A stretch of 64,000 bases of DNA. Origin: Zoogloeaceae bacterium (GTDB taxonomy: Bacteria; Pseudomonadota; Gammaproteobacteria; Burkholderiales; Rhodocyclaceae). Position 1 is the stretch's first letter; each line of letters opens with the position of its first letter. The notes under the pieces are model-generated. The model saw only the letters and a program-made list of their open reading frames with translations, was not told the DNA's origin and ran no database searches. The position numbers and the translations under genes were made by a program. Of the stretch, positions 24,818 to 33,600 are shown piece after piece. The stretch is taken from the NCBI GenBank assembly GCA_024235675.1, contig JACKLZ010000003.1, positions 1 through 64,000 of the forward strand, read 5' to 3'.

Positions 24818-26026
24818 ATGAGATTATTGTTATTGAGTGATCTTCATGCGCAGAGCAAAAAAGATCCTGGGGGTCAAGACGCTAAGTTGCTTTGCGACGA
24901 TTTTCGAGCGGATGTCAATGCGAATCCTTTGCTCTCACTAATTGAATCCGCAAAAAGTTCTGAAGAATTTTCCTGCGACTATATTGTATGTGCCGGAGAC
25001 ATGACAAACCGAGCATCGCCGGATGGTGTTCGATTTGTTTGGGAAAAACTGCACGATTTAAAGAATACTACCGGAGCCAAGGATGTTTTCGCTACTGTCG
25101 GCAACCACGATGTGTCGAGTCGGCCACCAGAAAAGAACGATGCTGCAGCAATCGCGGAACACCAAGATACCTTTCCGCGTGAGAATTTAATGAGGCTGGC
25201 TCCACGCTTTCCGAGCGCATCTGAGGAAAAGTCAGATAAGTACTGGTCTCATGGTTACTATCTTGAACGTCTGAATGGTTTTAGTGTAAATGTTCTAATT
25301 ATCAATTCCTGTTGGTTGCACGAGAATCACACCGATTTGTATCGTGGATCAATAACGAGCTACACGCTAGAAAAAATTAGACACGATTTGAGTGCGTTAA
25401 GCGCAGAAGACAATATCGGTCTAACTATTCTCCATCATCATCCACACCAACATTCAGAGTTGAGCTTAGGTAGTGATGATGTTATGCGTAACGGCCAAAA
25501 GCTAATCGATTTGTTGAACGAAAATGGTGAGTGGCTAATAATACATGGGCATAAGCACCACCCAAAGTTTGTAAAGGCTGCCGGGCAGATCGGAATGCCT
25601 TTTGTAATGGCGTGTGGTTCTTTCTCTGGGCAAATAGGCGGTGCCAACGCGTCAGTTTCTAGGAATTTCCTGCACAGAATAAGCATTGATGTTGCCAAAG
25701 GTCTGAAGGGCGTGGTGGAGACTTGGGCGTGGCTGGATGGTTTGGGTTGGAAAAAAGAAGGAACCGCAGACAACAAATTTCCGAAAAGCTTTGGGTTCGG
25801 ATTTGATGGTGATCTTAGGGCGCTGGCGAGATCCATTGAAACGGATATCGGCGGGCAGCCAGCAAAAAAATGGATTGAACTACAGAAGACCTTTCCGGAA
25901 ACTAGATACTTGCTTCCTGATGAAATTAGGCTTTTAAGAAGGCATTTGGAGCGTTTGGGGTTGCAGTTTAGTGGTGGTGACAATTCTGCTCTGGCGCCCT
26001 ATGAAGTTGGAAGGAAAATGAAATGA
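24818..26026 (+). CDS. Calcineurin-like metallophosphoesterase
   Basis: 402 residues from ATG 24818 (a TTG two codons upstream is also open). All metal-binding motifs are in order: SDLHAQ (D8, H10), GDMTN (D61), GNHD (96-98), a His-rich LHHHPHQH and HGHKHHP. This is the catalytic set shared by Mre11/SbcD nucleases, cyclic-nucleotide phosphodiesterases and UDP-sugar hydrolases. The C-terminal ~150 residues are not recognised and may provide specificity. It starts 17 bases after the methylase and overlaps the ATPase gene by ATGA. In this setting a nuclease role is plausible but not shown. Confidence 0.85.
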   Translation: MRLLLLSDLHAQSKKDPGGQDAKLLCDDFRADVNANPLLSLIESAKSSEEFSCDYIVCAGDMTNRASPDGVRFVWEKLHDLKNTTGAKDVFATVGNHDVSSRPPEKNDAAAIAEHQDTFPRENLMRLAPRFPSASEEKSDKYWSHGYYLERLNGFSVNVLIINSCWLHENHTDLYRGSITSYTLEKIRHDLSALSAEDNIGLTILHHHPHQHSELSLGSDDVMRNGQKLIDLLNENGEWLIIHGHKHHPKFVKAAGQIGMPFVMACGSFSGQIGGANASVSRNFLHRISIDVAKGLKGVVETWAWLDGLGWKKEGTADNKFPKSFGFGFDGDLRALARSIETDIGGQPAKKWIELQKTFPETRYLLPDEIRLLRRHLERLGLQFSGGDNSALAPYEVGRKMK

Positions 26027-27939
26027 ACAAGCTGAGAGTGCCGATCACAGCTGATTTTGATAGAGGAAACAACGCAAAGCATTTAAATGCTCGTCAAGTT
26101 GCCCTCAATTTTGTTTACTCTGAGCATCTCAATCAATTGATGTCTACGCCAAACGTCGTGCTGCTTGGGCCAAGAGGCAGTGGTAAAACAACTTTAATGA
26201 AGATGCTGCTCCCTGACGCACTGTTTGCATGGCGCGGAGAGCACGCAAATATTTTTAGAGAAAAAATAAAATTTTCTGGCGTTCTAGTCGAAAGCGGAAT
26301 CGCGTGGTCTAAGCAAGTAAATTCGATTGGCGACGGGAAGCTTGACCCTGATGTTCATAAGGCGGTTGTTGTGGCGTGTTTTTCGAACGCCGTCTTTCAA
26401 TCGCTTATTAAGACGATCGCAACCAGAAATTCAGACTCTGCGCATTTGCCGGCCCTGCTTTCTCCAGATCAGGAAAAATACCTTGTAAACGCAGTTGCAC
26501 GGATATTACATATAACGCCGAACATCGCATCTATTCGGTCTCTACAAGACGAGCTCGAGTTCAAAATGACAGATATTCGGACACTTGGAAACAAGTGGTC
26601 TAAGTTTGGCCGAGAAGACCAAAAAGAGGCGCTTGCTAAAGAAGATTGGTTTCATGTTGATTTTCTTTCAGCTGTGGATGCCATTACCAGCTGCCATAAC
26701 CGACTCGTTCATGAACCGAATCACAAATGGGCGCTGTTGATAGACGAATTCGAGACCGCAAATGATTGGATAGTTGATCAGCTATTCTCTTCGTTAAGAA
26801 GTAGTGCGGGAAATAATTTGATATTTAAGTTGGCAATTAGTCCAATATCTAGATCGGCCAGTCGTGTTTTGCAGCAAGAAGACGGCCCAACCCAAGTTCA
26901 TGATTTTTCTATGATCAAACTGTGGCAGGAGTCGTCGGCCTCAAGAAAAGTTTTTTGTAGAGGGCTGTGGAAGCAAATTGCAACTCACGCTGGTGTATGC
27001 AAGAGCTCTAGAGAGGCGCTCGGCCTTTCTCTTTCAGAAGCCATTCGAGGAAACGAAATAAATTTTGGACAGTTGTTTTCCGATAAAACAGCAACGATAC
27101 GTTTACTTTCTCGTAGGTCAAGAGAAACGGGCCCCAACGACCCCTACGGCAAGAACGGTGGTTGGACTATTTTTCTTCAAGAGCTAGCAAAGAAGGACAA
27201 AACCTTTGCGGCAACCATGCGCTCCCGCGGAATTGACCTCAACGAGCCTGACTCTTGGTTGCAATCAGATAAAGATGAGACATTAAGAAAAGCGATACCG
27301 ACCGCGCTGGTGAGGTACCACTACTCAAAGATTGATACGTTGGGTGCTAAATCGGGCCGGAGAAGTCGAAAAAGAGCCCCGACCTTATATTTTGGCGAAA
27401 CTGCGTTGTTTGCAGCAGCTGAAGGAAATCCCAGGGTCTTCATTACGTTGGCTAACGGCTTGATTGAAAAATTAAGGCACGCAAATAGGGTACCGATTTC
27501 TCCTGCGGAGCAGCAACAAGCGCTAGAGGAGGTGTCACGAGCCATGTTTGCACTGGCTCGGACAATCGCAGTGTCTGATGATGAGTTTTCTCATGCGTCG
27601 CCAAAGAATCGGAGTTTAGAAGAGTTTTTGCGCAAGGTTGGGAACTCGTTTAGAGATAGCTTGGTTACAGGAAAGTTCAATCTTGATCCGAACTCCGGTT
27701 TTACGGTGGACAATGGCGCCAACCCGTTTCTTTTAGAGCTTGTGGAGAAAGGGTTAAATAGGGGTGTTCTTGTTCTGGCCAATGACGAAGAAAGTGGCAT
27801 TTTGGCGAGCGCGCAAGGGGCTAGAGTCAGGCTTTCTTATCTAGTTTCGGCGAGTTTTGGGCTTCCGCTTCGCTCTGCGGGTAAATATCCGAATCTGTCT
27901 AGCTTGATTCAGAGCTCACAACTGTCACTTGGATTGTAA
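26023..27939 (+). CDS. Large P-loop ATPase (ORC/AAA-like) of the island cassette
   Basis: 638 residues. Walker A is GPRGSGKTT (49-57) in a hydrophobic VVLL context; Walker B is ALLIDEFE (237-244). A strand FKLAISP (268-274) may carry sensor residues. The N-terminal LNARQVALNFVYSEHLNQL precedes the P-loop, as in ORC/CDC6-like and related STAND/KAP ATPases found in defence islands. The C-terminal half is alpha-helical and unassigned. No membrane segment is present. Overlap with the phosphoesterase (ATGA) and the 4-base gap to the next gene argue for one complex. It could act as the sensor/motor that activates the phosphoesterase; that is inference. Confidence 0.8.
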   Translation: MNKLRVPITADFDRGNNAKHLNARQVALNFVYSEHLNQLMSTPNVVLLGPRGSGKTTLMKMLLPDALFAWRGEHANIFREKIKFSGVLVESGIAWSKQVNSIGDGKLDPDVHKAVVVACFSNAVFQSLIKTIATRNSDSAHLPALLSPDQEKYLVNAVARILHITPNIASIRSLQDELEFKMTDIRTLGNKWSKFGREDQKEALAKEDWFHVDFLSAVDAITSCHNRLVHEPNHKWALLIDEFETANDWIVDQLFSSLRSSAGNNLIFKLAISPISRSASRVLQQEDGPTQVHDFSMIKLWQESSASRKVFCRGLWKQIATHAGVCKSSREALGLSLSEAIRGNEINFGQLFSDKTATIRLLSRRSRETGPNDPYGKNGGWTIFLQELAKKDKTFAATMRSRGIDLNEPDSWLQSDKDETLRKAIPTALVRYHYSKIDTLGAKSGRRSRKRAPTLYFGETALFAAAEGNPRVFITLANGLIEKLRHANRVPISPAEQQQALEEVSRAMFALARTIAVSDDEFSHASPKNRSLEEFLRKVGNSFRDSLVTGKFNLDPNSGFTVDNGANPFLLELVEKGLNRGVLVLANDEESGILASAQGARVRLSYLVSASFGLPLRSAGKYPNLSSLIQSSQLSLGL

Positions 27940-27943
27940 TTAG

Positions 27944-28894
27944 ATGGCCATTTTAACTAGAAACCATCTTTCCGTCTCAGTTGAGGCGATTGAAAGAAGT
28001 CCGGATATACTAATTTGTGCGCTCGGATATGAATCCCGTTGTACATCAGTAGCCAAGAAAATTGCCTTTGCGGAGGAAACGTTAAAGTTCGCAATTGGGT
28101 TTGATGAAGGCAAGATCTTTTCTTACGAGAAGAACAAGAGATACTTTAAACAAACCGGATTCTCTGTCATTGAGTCGTCGGGTCACGAACTCCGTTCTGT
28201 AATCTTGAATATACTCGATGCGTTTAAGAATAGAGAAGTATCGGCGGTCGTAGATTGTTCGTGTTTTACAAGGCTCCGTCTAGGAGCAATTGTTGAGTCT
28301 TTTCGTGAGCTTGTCGAAGACTCCGGGCTTACTATTCACCTACACTTAGTCTACTGCATTGCAGAATTTCACCCGGCAGTTGGAGTGACCGCACCGTTGG
28401 TGAAAGTTGATCCGGTTCTTTCAGCATTTTCAGGTTGGACATCAGATGCATTCGCCCCTCCCGCAGGAATTATTGGGCTGGGTTACGAGCAGGATAAAGC
28501 GCTGGCTGCAGTTGAGAATTTGGAGCTTGATAACGGCTATTGGACATTCATACCAACGGGGCCGATACAAAAATACGAAGCAGAGGTGGTGAAAGCGAAC
28601 AGCCTTATCCTTCCGTCTGCTATGAGATTGAATCGCAGGCGATTTTATGAAATTTGCGATCCAGCAAAGCTTTACGCTCAGCTTGAAGATCTTTCACTTT
28701 TGTTGAGCAGGGATTTTCGCGTTCTTTTTATTCCGTTGGGTCCTAAAATTTTCGCCGTGATATGTCTTCTAATTTCCGCTGTTAACCCAGAGATCGGCGT
28801 TTGGCGCGTAAGTAGTACCGTTGAAGAAACAGCAGCGGATAGAAAGGGTTCGAATGAATTTAGCTGCTTATTCGTCACCATTGAGAGAGGCTAA
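27944..28894 (+). CDS. Unrecognised protein, fourth gene of the island cassette
   Basis: 316 residues, soluble by appearance. It starts with a strand ILICALGYESRCTSVAKKI (about 22-40), in which Gly-Tyr-Glu-x-Arg follows a beta strand as in a nucleotide- or substrate-binding loop. A second strand AVVDCSCFTRLRLGAIVE (about 100-117) and a C-terminal VLFIPLGPKIFAVICLLISA alternate like a Rossmann-type fold. I recognise no named family. The ATG is 4 bases after the ATPase stop with no Shine-Dalgarno, so translation is probably coupled. It ends shortly before the right border of the AT-rich segment. Confidence 0.75.
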   Translation: MAILTRNHLSVSVEAIERSPDILICALGYESRCTSVAKKIAFAEETLKFAIGFDEGKIFSYEKNKRYFKQTGFSVIESSGHELRSVILNILDAFKNREVSAVVDCSCFTRLRLGAIVESFRELVEDSGLTIHLHLVYCIAEFHPAVGVTAPLVKVDPVLSAFSGWTSDAFAPPAGIIGLGYEQDKALAAVENLELDNGYWTFIPTGPIQKYEAEVVKANSLILPSAMRLNRRRFYEICDPAKLYAQLEDLSLLLSRDFRVLFIPLGPKIFAVICLLISAVNPEIGVWRVSSTVEETAADRKGSNEFSCLFVTIERG

Positions 28895-28898
28895 ATAG

Positions 28899-28915
28899 GC
28901 TCATTTTTTTTGAGC
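28899..28915 (+). terminator. Weak terminator-like hairpin at the end of the island
   Basis: GCTCA and TGAGC form a 5-bp stem around a run of seven T, just after the last island gene. It is short for an intrinsic terminator but is the only candidate before the convergent TpsB gene. Confidence 0.3.
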
Positions 28916-28940
28916 TTCTATATTTAGTTCTGCGAGCATC

Positions 28941-30620
28941 TCACTCGAGCGCAAGATTGATCGACACATGCGCCCGAGGCTGCTTGTCGTGCAACTCGTT
29001 CGGATTACCCCGAATCGGCTGCCCGATGACGATGCGCCCGGTCACCCGTTCGGAAAAATCGAACAGCACGCCGACGCCGACGCTGGTGAGGTAGTCGTCA
29101 TGCGTACTCTCCTTCAGGTTGCCCGGCCGGTAGGGCAGGGCGCCGCCGTGGTCGATGAAGACGATGCCGTGCAGGGTCGGGCCGTCGGGGTCGGCGGCCT
29201 GGTATTCCTCGAGGGTGCGGCCGATGCGCAGTTCGGCGGAGACGAAGTAGCCGTTGCGACCGGAGAGCAGGCCTTCGGAGAAGCCGCGCACGGTGTAGGC
29301 GCCGCCGATCTGGAACAGTTCGCTGGCGGGCAGGAAGCGGGTGTCGGACAGTTGCAGGCCGCCGCGCAGCAGGAGCTGGAAGCGCTCTGAGAGGCGATCG
29401 AAGCGGGTGGCGCTGCCGCGGTAGTAGAGGAAGCCTTCGTCGCCGCCGAGTGCGGTGATGCCGGAGGCGAGCGAGTGGTCGACATACCAGGCGGTGTCGT
29501 CGCGCTGGTGCTCGCCGGAGACGCCGACGGTGAGTACGCGCAGGTTGAGCGATTCTTGCTCCAGACCACCGAAGGCGCTGGACGAGGCGCGGGCCGAGAG
29601 CCGGCCGTAGACCGACCACATGTCTTCGAGCGTGACGATGAGCGGGTAGGTGAGCCCGGCGGTGAAGTCGCTGGAGCTGCCGGTGATGTCGAGCGGTTCG
29701 AAGGGGCCGTCGACGATGCTGATGTTGCCCTTGCTGGCCGAGAGGTCGAGGCGCAGGTCGTGCCAGTCGAGGGGCACCGAGTAGGACAGCGCGTAGTTTT
29801 CGGAGCCCTCGGTGCGGGTGGCGAGGAACTGCAGGGTGTCGCTGCGGCCGAGCAGGTTGGCGAAGCGGGCGTTGAAGCCGCCCCGGGTTTCGCCCACGGT
29901 GTCGCGGCCAGCGTTGTCGAAGAACACCGAGAACTTGGTGCGCGGCGGCTCGACGGCGGTGATTTCGACGTCGGTGGTGCCGAACTTGCTGCCGGCGACC
30001 ACACCGGCGCGCAGCTGCGTGCTGTGCAGGCGGTTGAAGCGCACCAGGGCCGATTCGAGCACCGGCACCGAGAGCAGTTCGTCGGCTTCGAGCGCGATGC
30101 GGTCGGTGATGAAGGCGGGGTCGATGGCTTCGGCGCCATTGACGCGCACATCGCCCACCTTGGCTTCGACCAGGCGGAAGCGCACCTGCCCGTCCTTGAC
30201 GGTTTGCGGCGGCAGGATGGCGCGGGCCGTGGCCTGACCGGCGGCGGTGTAGAGCGCGTTGAGCGCGTCGATGGCTTGCTGCAGGTCGGCGAGGCTGACG
30301 GTCTGCCCTTCGAGCGGCGTGATGATGGCGTCGATCTGGTCCTGGGTCAGGATCTCCGAGCGGTCGATGAGAATCTTTTCGACACGGATGGTCTTGGCCG
30401 TGCTGCCGGGCACCGCCGGCCCGCCTTGCGGCACCGAGATCTCGGGTGCGACGGGTCGTTGCTGGATGCGTTCGTCACGTAGTCGCCGGTCGATTTCCTG
30501 CTGCTGTTGCTGCTGGATGGCGCCCGGTGATTCCGCTGTGCCCGGCTGCTGCGCCATGGCCAGCGAAGTGGCCACCATCAGCCCCAGCCCGGCGGCTTGC
30601 CGCGTGATTTTTCCCTGCAT
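28941..30620 (-). CDS. TpsB outer-membrane transporter (ShlB/FhaC/HecB family)
   Basis: 559 residues. The signal peptide ends near AMAQQ. A Gln-rich linker (six Gln in a row region) precedes two POTRA-like domains (about 85-170 and 170-240; for example VEKILIDRSEILTQDQIDAI). A 16-strand barrel follows, with the VRGF motif in the conserved L6 loop (AYTVRGFSEGLL) that all Omp85/TpsB proteins share. It secretes the giant exoprotein encoded just upstream, across the outer membrane. ATG 30620 has GGGGAGA upstream and lies 18 bases after the exoprotein stop, so tpsA-tpsB form one operon. Confidence 0.92.
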   Translation of the reverse strand: MQGKITRQAAGLGLMVATSLAMAQQPGTAESPGAIQQQQQQEIDRRLRDERIQQRPVAPEISVPQGGPAVPGSTAKTIRVEKILIDRSEILTQDQIDAIITPLEGQTVSLADLQQAIDALNALYTAAGQATARAILPPQTVKDGQVRFRLVEAKVGDVRVNGAEAIDPAFITDRIALEADELLSVPVLESALVRFNRLHSTQLRAGVVAGSKFGTTDVEITAVEPPRTKFSVFFDNAGRDTVGETRGGFNARFANLLGRSDTLQFLATRTEGSENYALSYSVPLDWHDLRLDLSASKGNISIVDGPFEPLDITGSSSDFTAGLTYPLIVTLEDMWSVYGRLSARASSSAFGGLEQESLNLRVLTVGVSGEHQRDDTAWYVDHSLASGITALGGDEGFLYYRGSATRFDRLSERFQLLLRGGLQLSDTRFLPASELFQIGGAYTVRGFSEGLLSGRNGYFVSAELRIGRTLEEYQAADPDGPTLHGIVFIDHGGALPYRPGNLKESTHDDYLTSVGVGVLFDFSERVTGRIVIGQPIRGNPNELHDKQPRAHVSINLALE

Positions 30621-30637
30621 TGATTCTCTCCCCATCC

Positions 30638-33600
30638 TCAAAGGTCTTCGCAGGCGTTCGGCTCGCCTGGCTTGCCGCATTCGAACACGCCCGGATCCAC
30701 AAACACCAGGCCGCCCGATGCGGTGGCGTAGTTTTCGGCGGCGCCGGCGGCGACCCGGTTGCTCTTGTCGTTCTTCGATTGATGATCCAGCGCGTTGAGC
30801 TGGCCACGGCTGCGCAGGTCGGCCACGCCGCCCGGGTTGCTGAACACCACCTTACGCGGGTTCTTGGTGATGATGTAGGCGCCGATCAGGGCTGACTGCG
30901 GCGTGACCACCATGTCGTACAGACCGCTCAGCGTAAAGGCGCGCACATCGAAGCCGGGCTGGAAGGCGCGGTTCTGGTGATCGACCCGGATGGCGAAGGC
31001 CGGCGTGTAGAAGGCCGCGTAGTCGCCCAGCTGGCCGTCGGTGACGGTGAATAGCGGGGTGGTTGCCGTGGTCTGGCTGGTGTTGGCGAACAGGGTGCCG
31101 ATGGTGACCGAATCGGTGCTGGTCAGATCGAGCTTCACATCGCTGGCCATGCTGCCGCCCACGCCGCTGGCGTTGACCATCAGCGGCAGCGCGGTGTTGA
31201 TCGGCGTGGCGACCACGTCCATGGTGTCGGCCTGCAGGTCGAGTTGCGGCGTGCGTACGTTCAGCGGGTCACCCGTGCCGATGCCTTGCGGCGCGGTGAT
31301 GAAGGCCGAGGTGGCGGCCACGATGTCGGCGCCGGCGGTGGGGCTGCCCACCACGTTGCCGCTGCCGTCACTGCCGGCCGAGATGGCCACCGTGTCGCTG
31401 GCGATCTGACCGCCATCGAAGCGCACATCGTCGCCGGCGGCGATATCGACACTCACCGGTGCGGTGACGGCGCCTTCGACCACCACGTCGGTGCCGCCGA
31501 TGACGCGGATCTCGGTGCCGGCGTCCACCTGATGGAGGATCAGCGGCAGCGACGGGCTGCGCAGGAAGGCGCCGGTGCCGGCATTGGCGGTGAGGTAGCC
31601 GGTGTCGTCGGTGTCGCTCTCGAGCCGCGGCCCGAGCCCGATGTCGAGGAAGTTGCTGGCGGAGCCGAGGCTGCCGCCGGCCAGCAGGTTGAGGGTTTGC
31701 GCACGGATGTTGGTGTCATCGGTGTTGAAGGCGTCGATGATGGACCCCGGCGCGGTCAGCCAGATGCCGGCACGCGAGAACAGGGTATCCACCGCCAGGT
31801 CGTTGCCGAGCTGGGTGATGAAGATGTTGCCGTCGGCACGGGCGATGAGCGGGTCGTTGTCGCCCAACTGCACCAGCACGGGCTGCGTGCTGCTGCCGAT
31901 GCTGCCCTTGGCCGATTCGAGGATCAGGCTGCTGGCCATGAACGCGGCCACGCCCGGACCGGCGCCGTGGATGATGTCGCCGGCGGCCTTGAGGCGGGTC
32001 TCGCCGGTCGACAGGATGGCAGCCACATTGACCGAGGTCTCGGAGGCGAGGAAGACATCGCCGGCCACCGCGTTGCCAGCGCGGTCGGTGACGGTCAGCA
32101 GACCGTTGCCGCCGACCACCACCGGCTTGCGCTGGGTGACGCTGGCGATGCCGCCGTTGAGGCTCAGGTCGCTGCGTTCGGCGGCGGCCAGGGCGACCTT
32201 GTCATCATCGGAAATGAGGCCCGGGTTGAGGCTCAGGTCGATCATGCGGGTCAGGCCGGTCTCGCCAATGCCCTTGTCGGCCTTCAGCGTGACTTGGGTG
32301 CCGGACACGTTCGGGTCCTTGAGCACCGGGTTGGTGTCAGTGGTTTCCTTGAGCAGGCCCGGCGAGAAGGCGATGCCCAGCTCGTGCTCGCTCCACGACG
32401 AACCCTTGAGCTGCGCGTCGCGCTCGGTCTGCGTGGCGACGTAGGCAAAGCCGTCCTGATAGCCGACCGGGATGAGGTTCTCGTAGGCCGGCGTGGCGTA
32501 GAGCTTGTCGTGCAGGGTTCGGTACTCGTCCGTCCGGTCCTTGCTGTAATCGCGAACCAGGTCATCGATCTCGGTCTGCGTCTTGCCTTGCTGGGCCAGG
32601 CTGTCACGCATGGCCGTTTCCTGCGCGGTGCTCAGCGCCACCGTGTGGTTGGCGTCGAAGCTGCTCGGGTCGGCCTGCTGGTTACGGATCTGCCAGTAGA
32701 TGCGGTATTCCTGGCTGGCACCGGCCTCGAAGGCGGCGATGGCCGCTTGCTGCTTCTCGGCGTTCTTGGTGGTGTTTTCGAGCAGCGACAGCTCTTCCCA
32801 CAAGCTCAGCAACTGGGCGTAAGTGCGCTCGTCGCGGGTCTCGAAGGGGTTGTTGTCGATGATGCGGCCCGGCGTGCGCACCAGCACTTCGCCGGTGGCC
32901 GAGGTGATGCTGGAGACCAGCAGGTCGGCGGACAGGTTGCCGATCCAGCTCTCGCTGTCGAGGAAGATGCTCTCGCGTGCGCTGGCAGTCACGCCGAAGA
33001 AGCGGCGCTCGGCCAGATTGCTGGTGAAGCCGGCCTTGACGCGCACCGGGTCAGCGGCGCTGCCGATGCGGCCGTTTTCAGACACCAGCTCGATCTTGTT
33101 GCCGGTGATGCTCGAGAGCGGGCCGGCCATGCTCAGATGGCCGTCGGCGGCGATCAGCACCTGGCCGAGGCCGGCGTTGGCCGCCCCACCTGCGCTGACG
33201 ATGCCGATGCTCAGATCGCCATTGGCCTGGCGCAAGGCCAGGTTGCCACTGGCGACCGCAGCATTGAGCGTGCCGCCGTTGAGGTCGATGTTGACCGGGT
33301 TGGCGTTGCTGCCGGTGGTGCCCACGCTGTAGGAGGCCGCAAAGTTGAGCGACTGGCCGGTGACCAGCGCGTTTTCGCTGCCTTGCAGGATGGATTGCCC
33401 GGCCTTGACCAGTGCGGCATTGGTGCCCGGATTGACGCCGGCGGTGATGGTGGTGTCGCCGAAGCGGTTGTTGATCAGCCCGTTGAGGATGACGTCGCTC
33501 TTCGAGTTGATGGCCACCAGGCCCGTATCCTGACCCGAGAACTCGACATTGATCGGGTAGTCCGCCTTGAGCGAGAAGGTGGTGATCGTCTGCGTGCCGG

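Noticed and set aside
23562..28940. Integrase, tRNA or attachment-site repeats at the AT-rich island borders
   Set aside because: I looked for direct repeats and recombinase fragments at both edges and saw none, so the insertion mechanism is left open.
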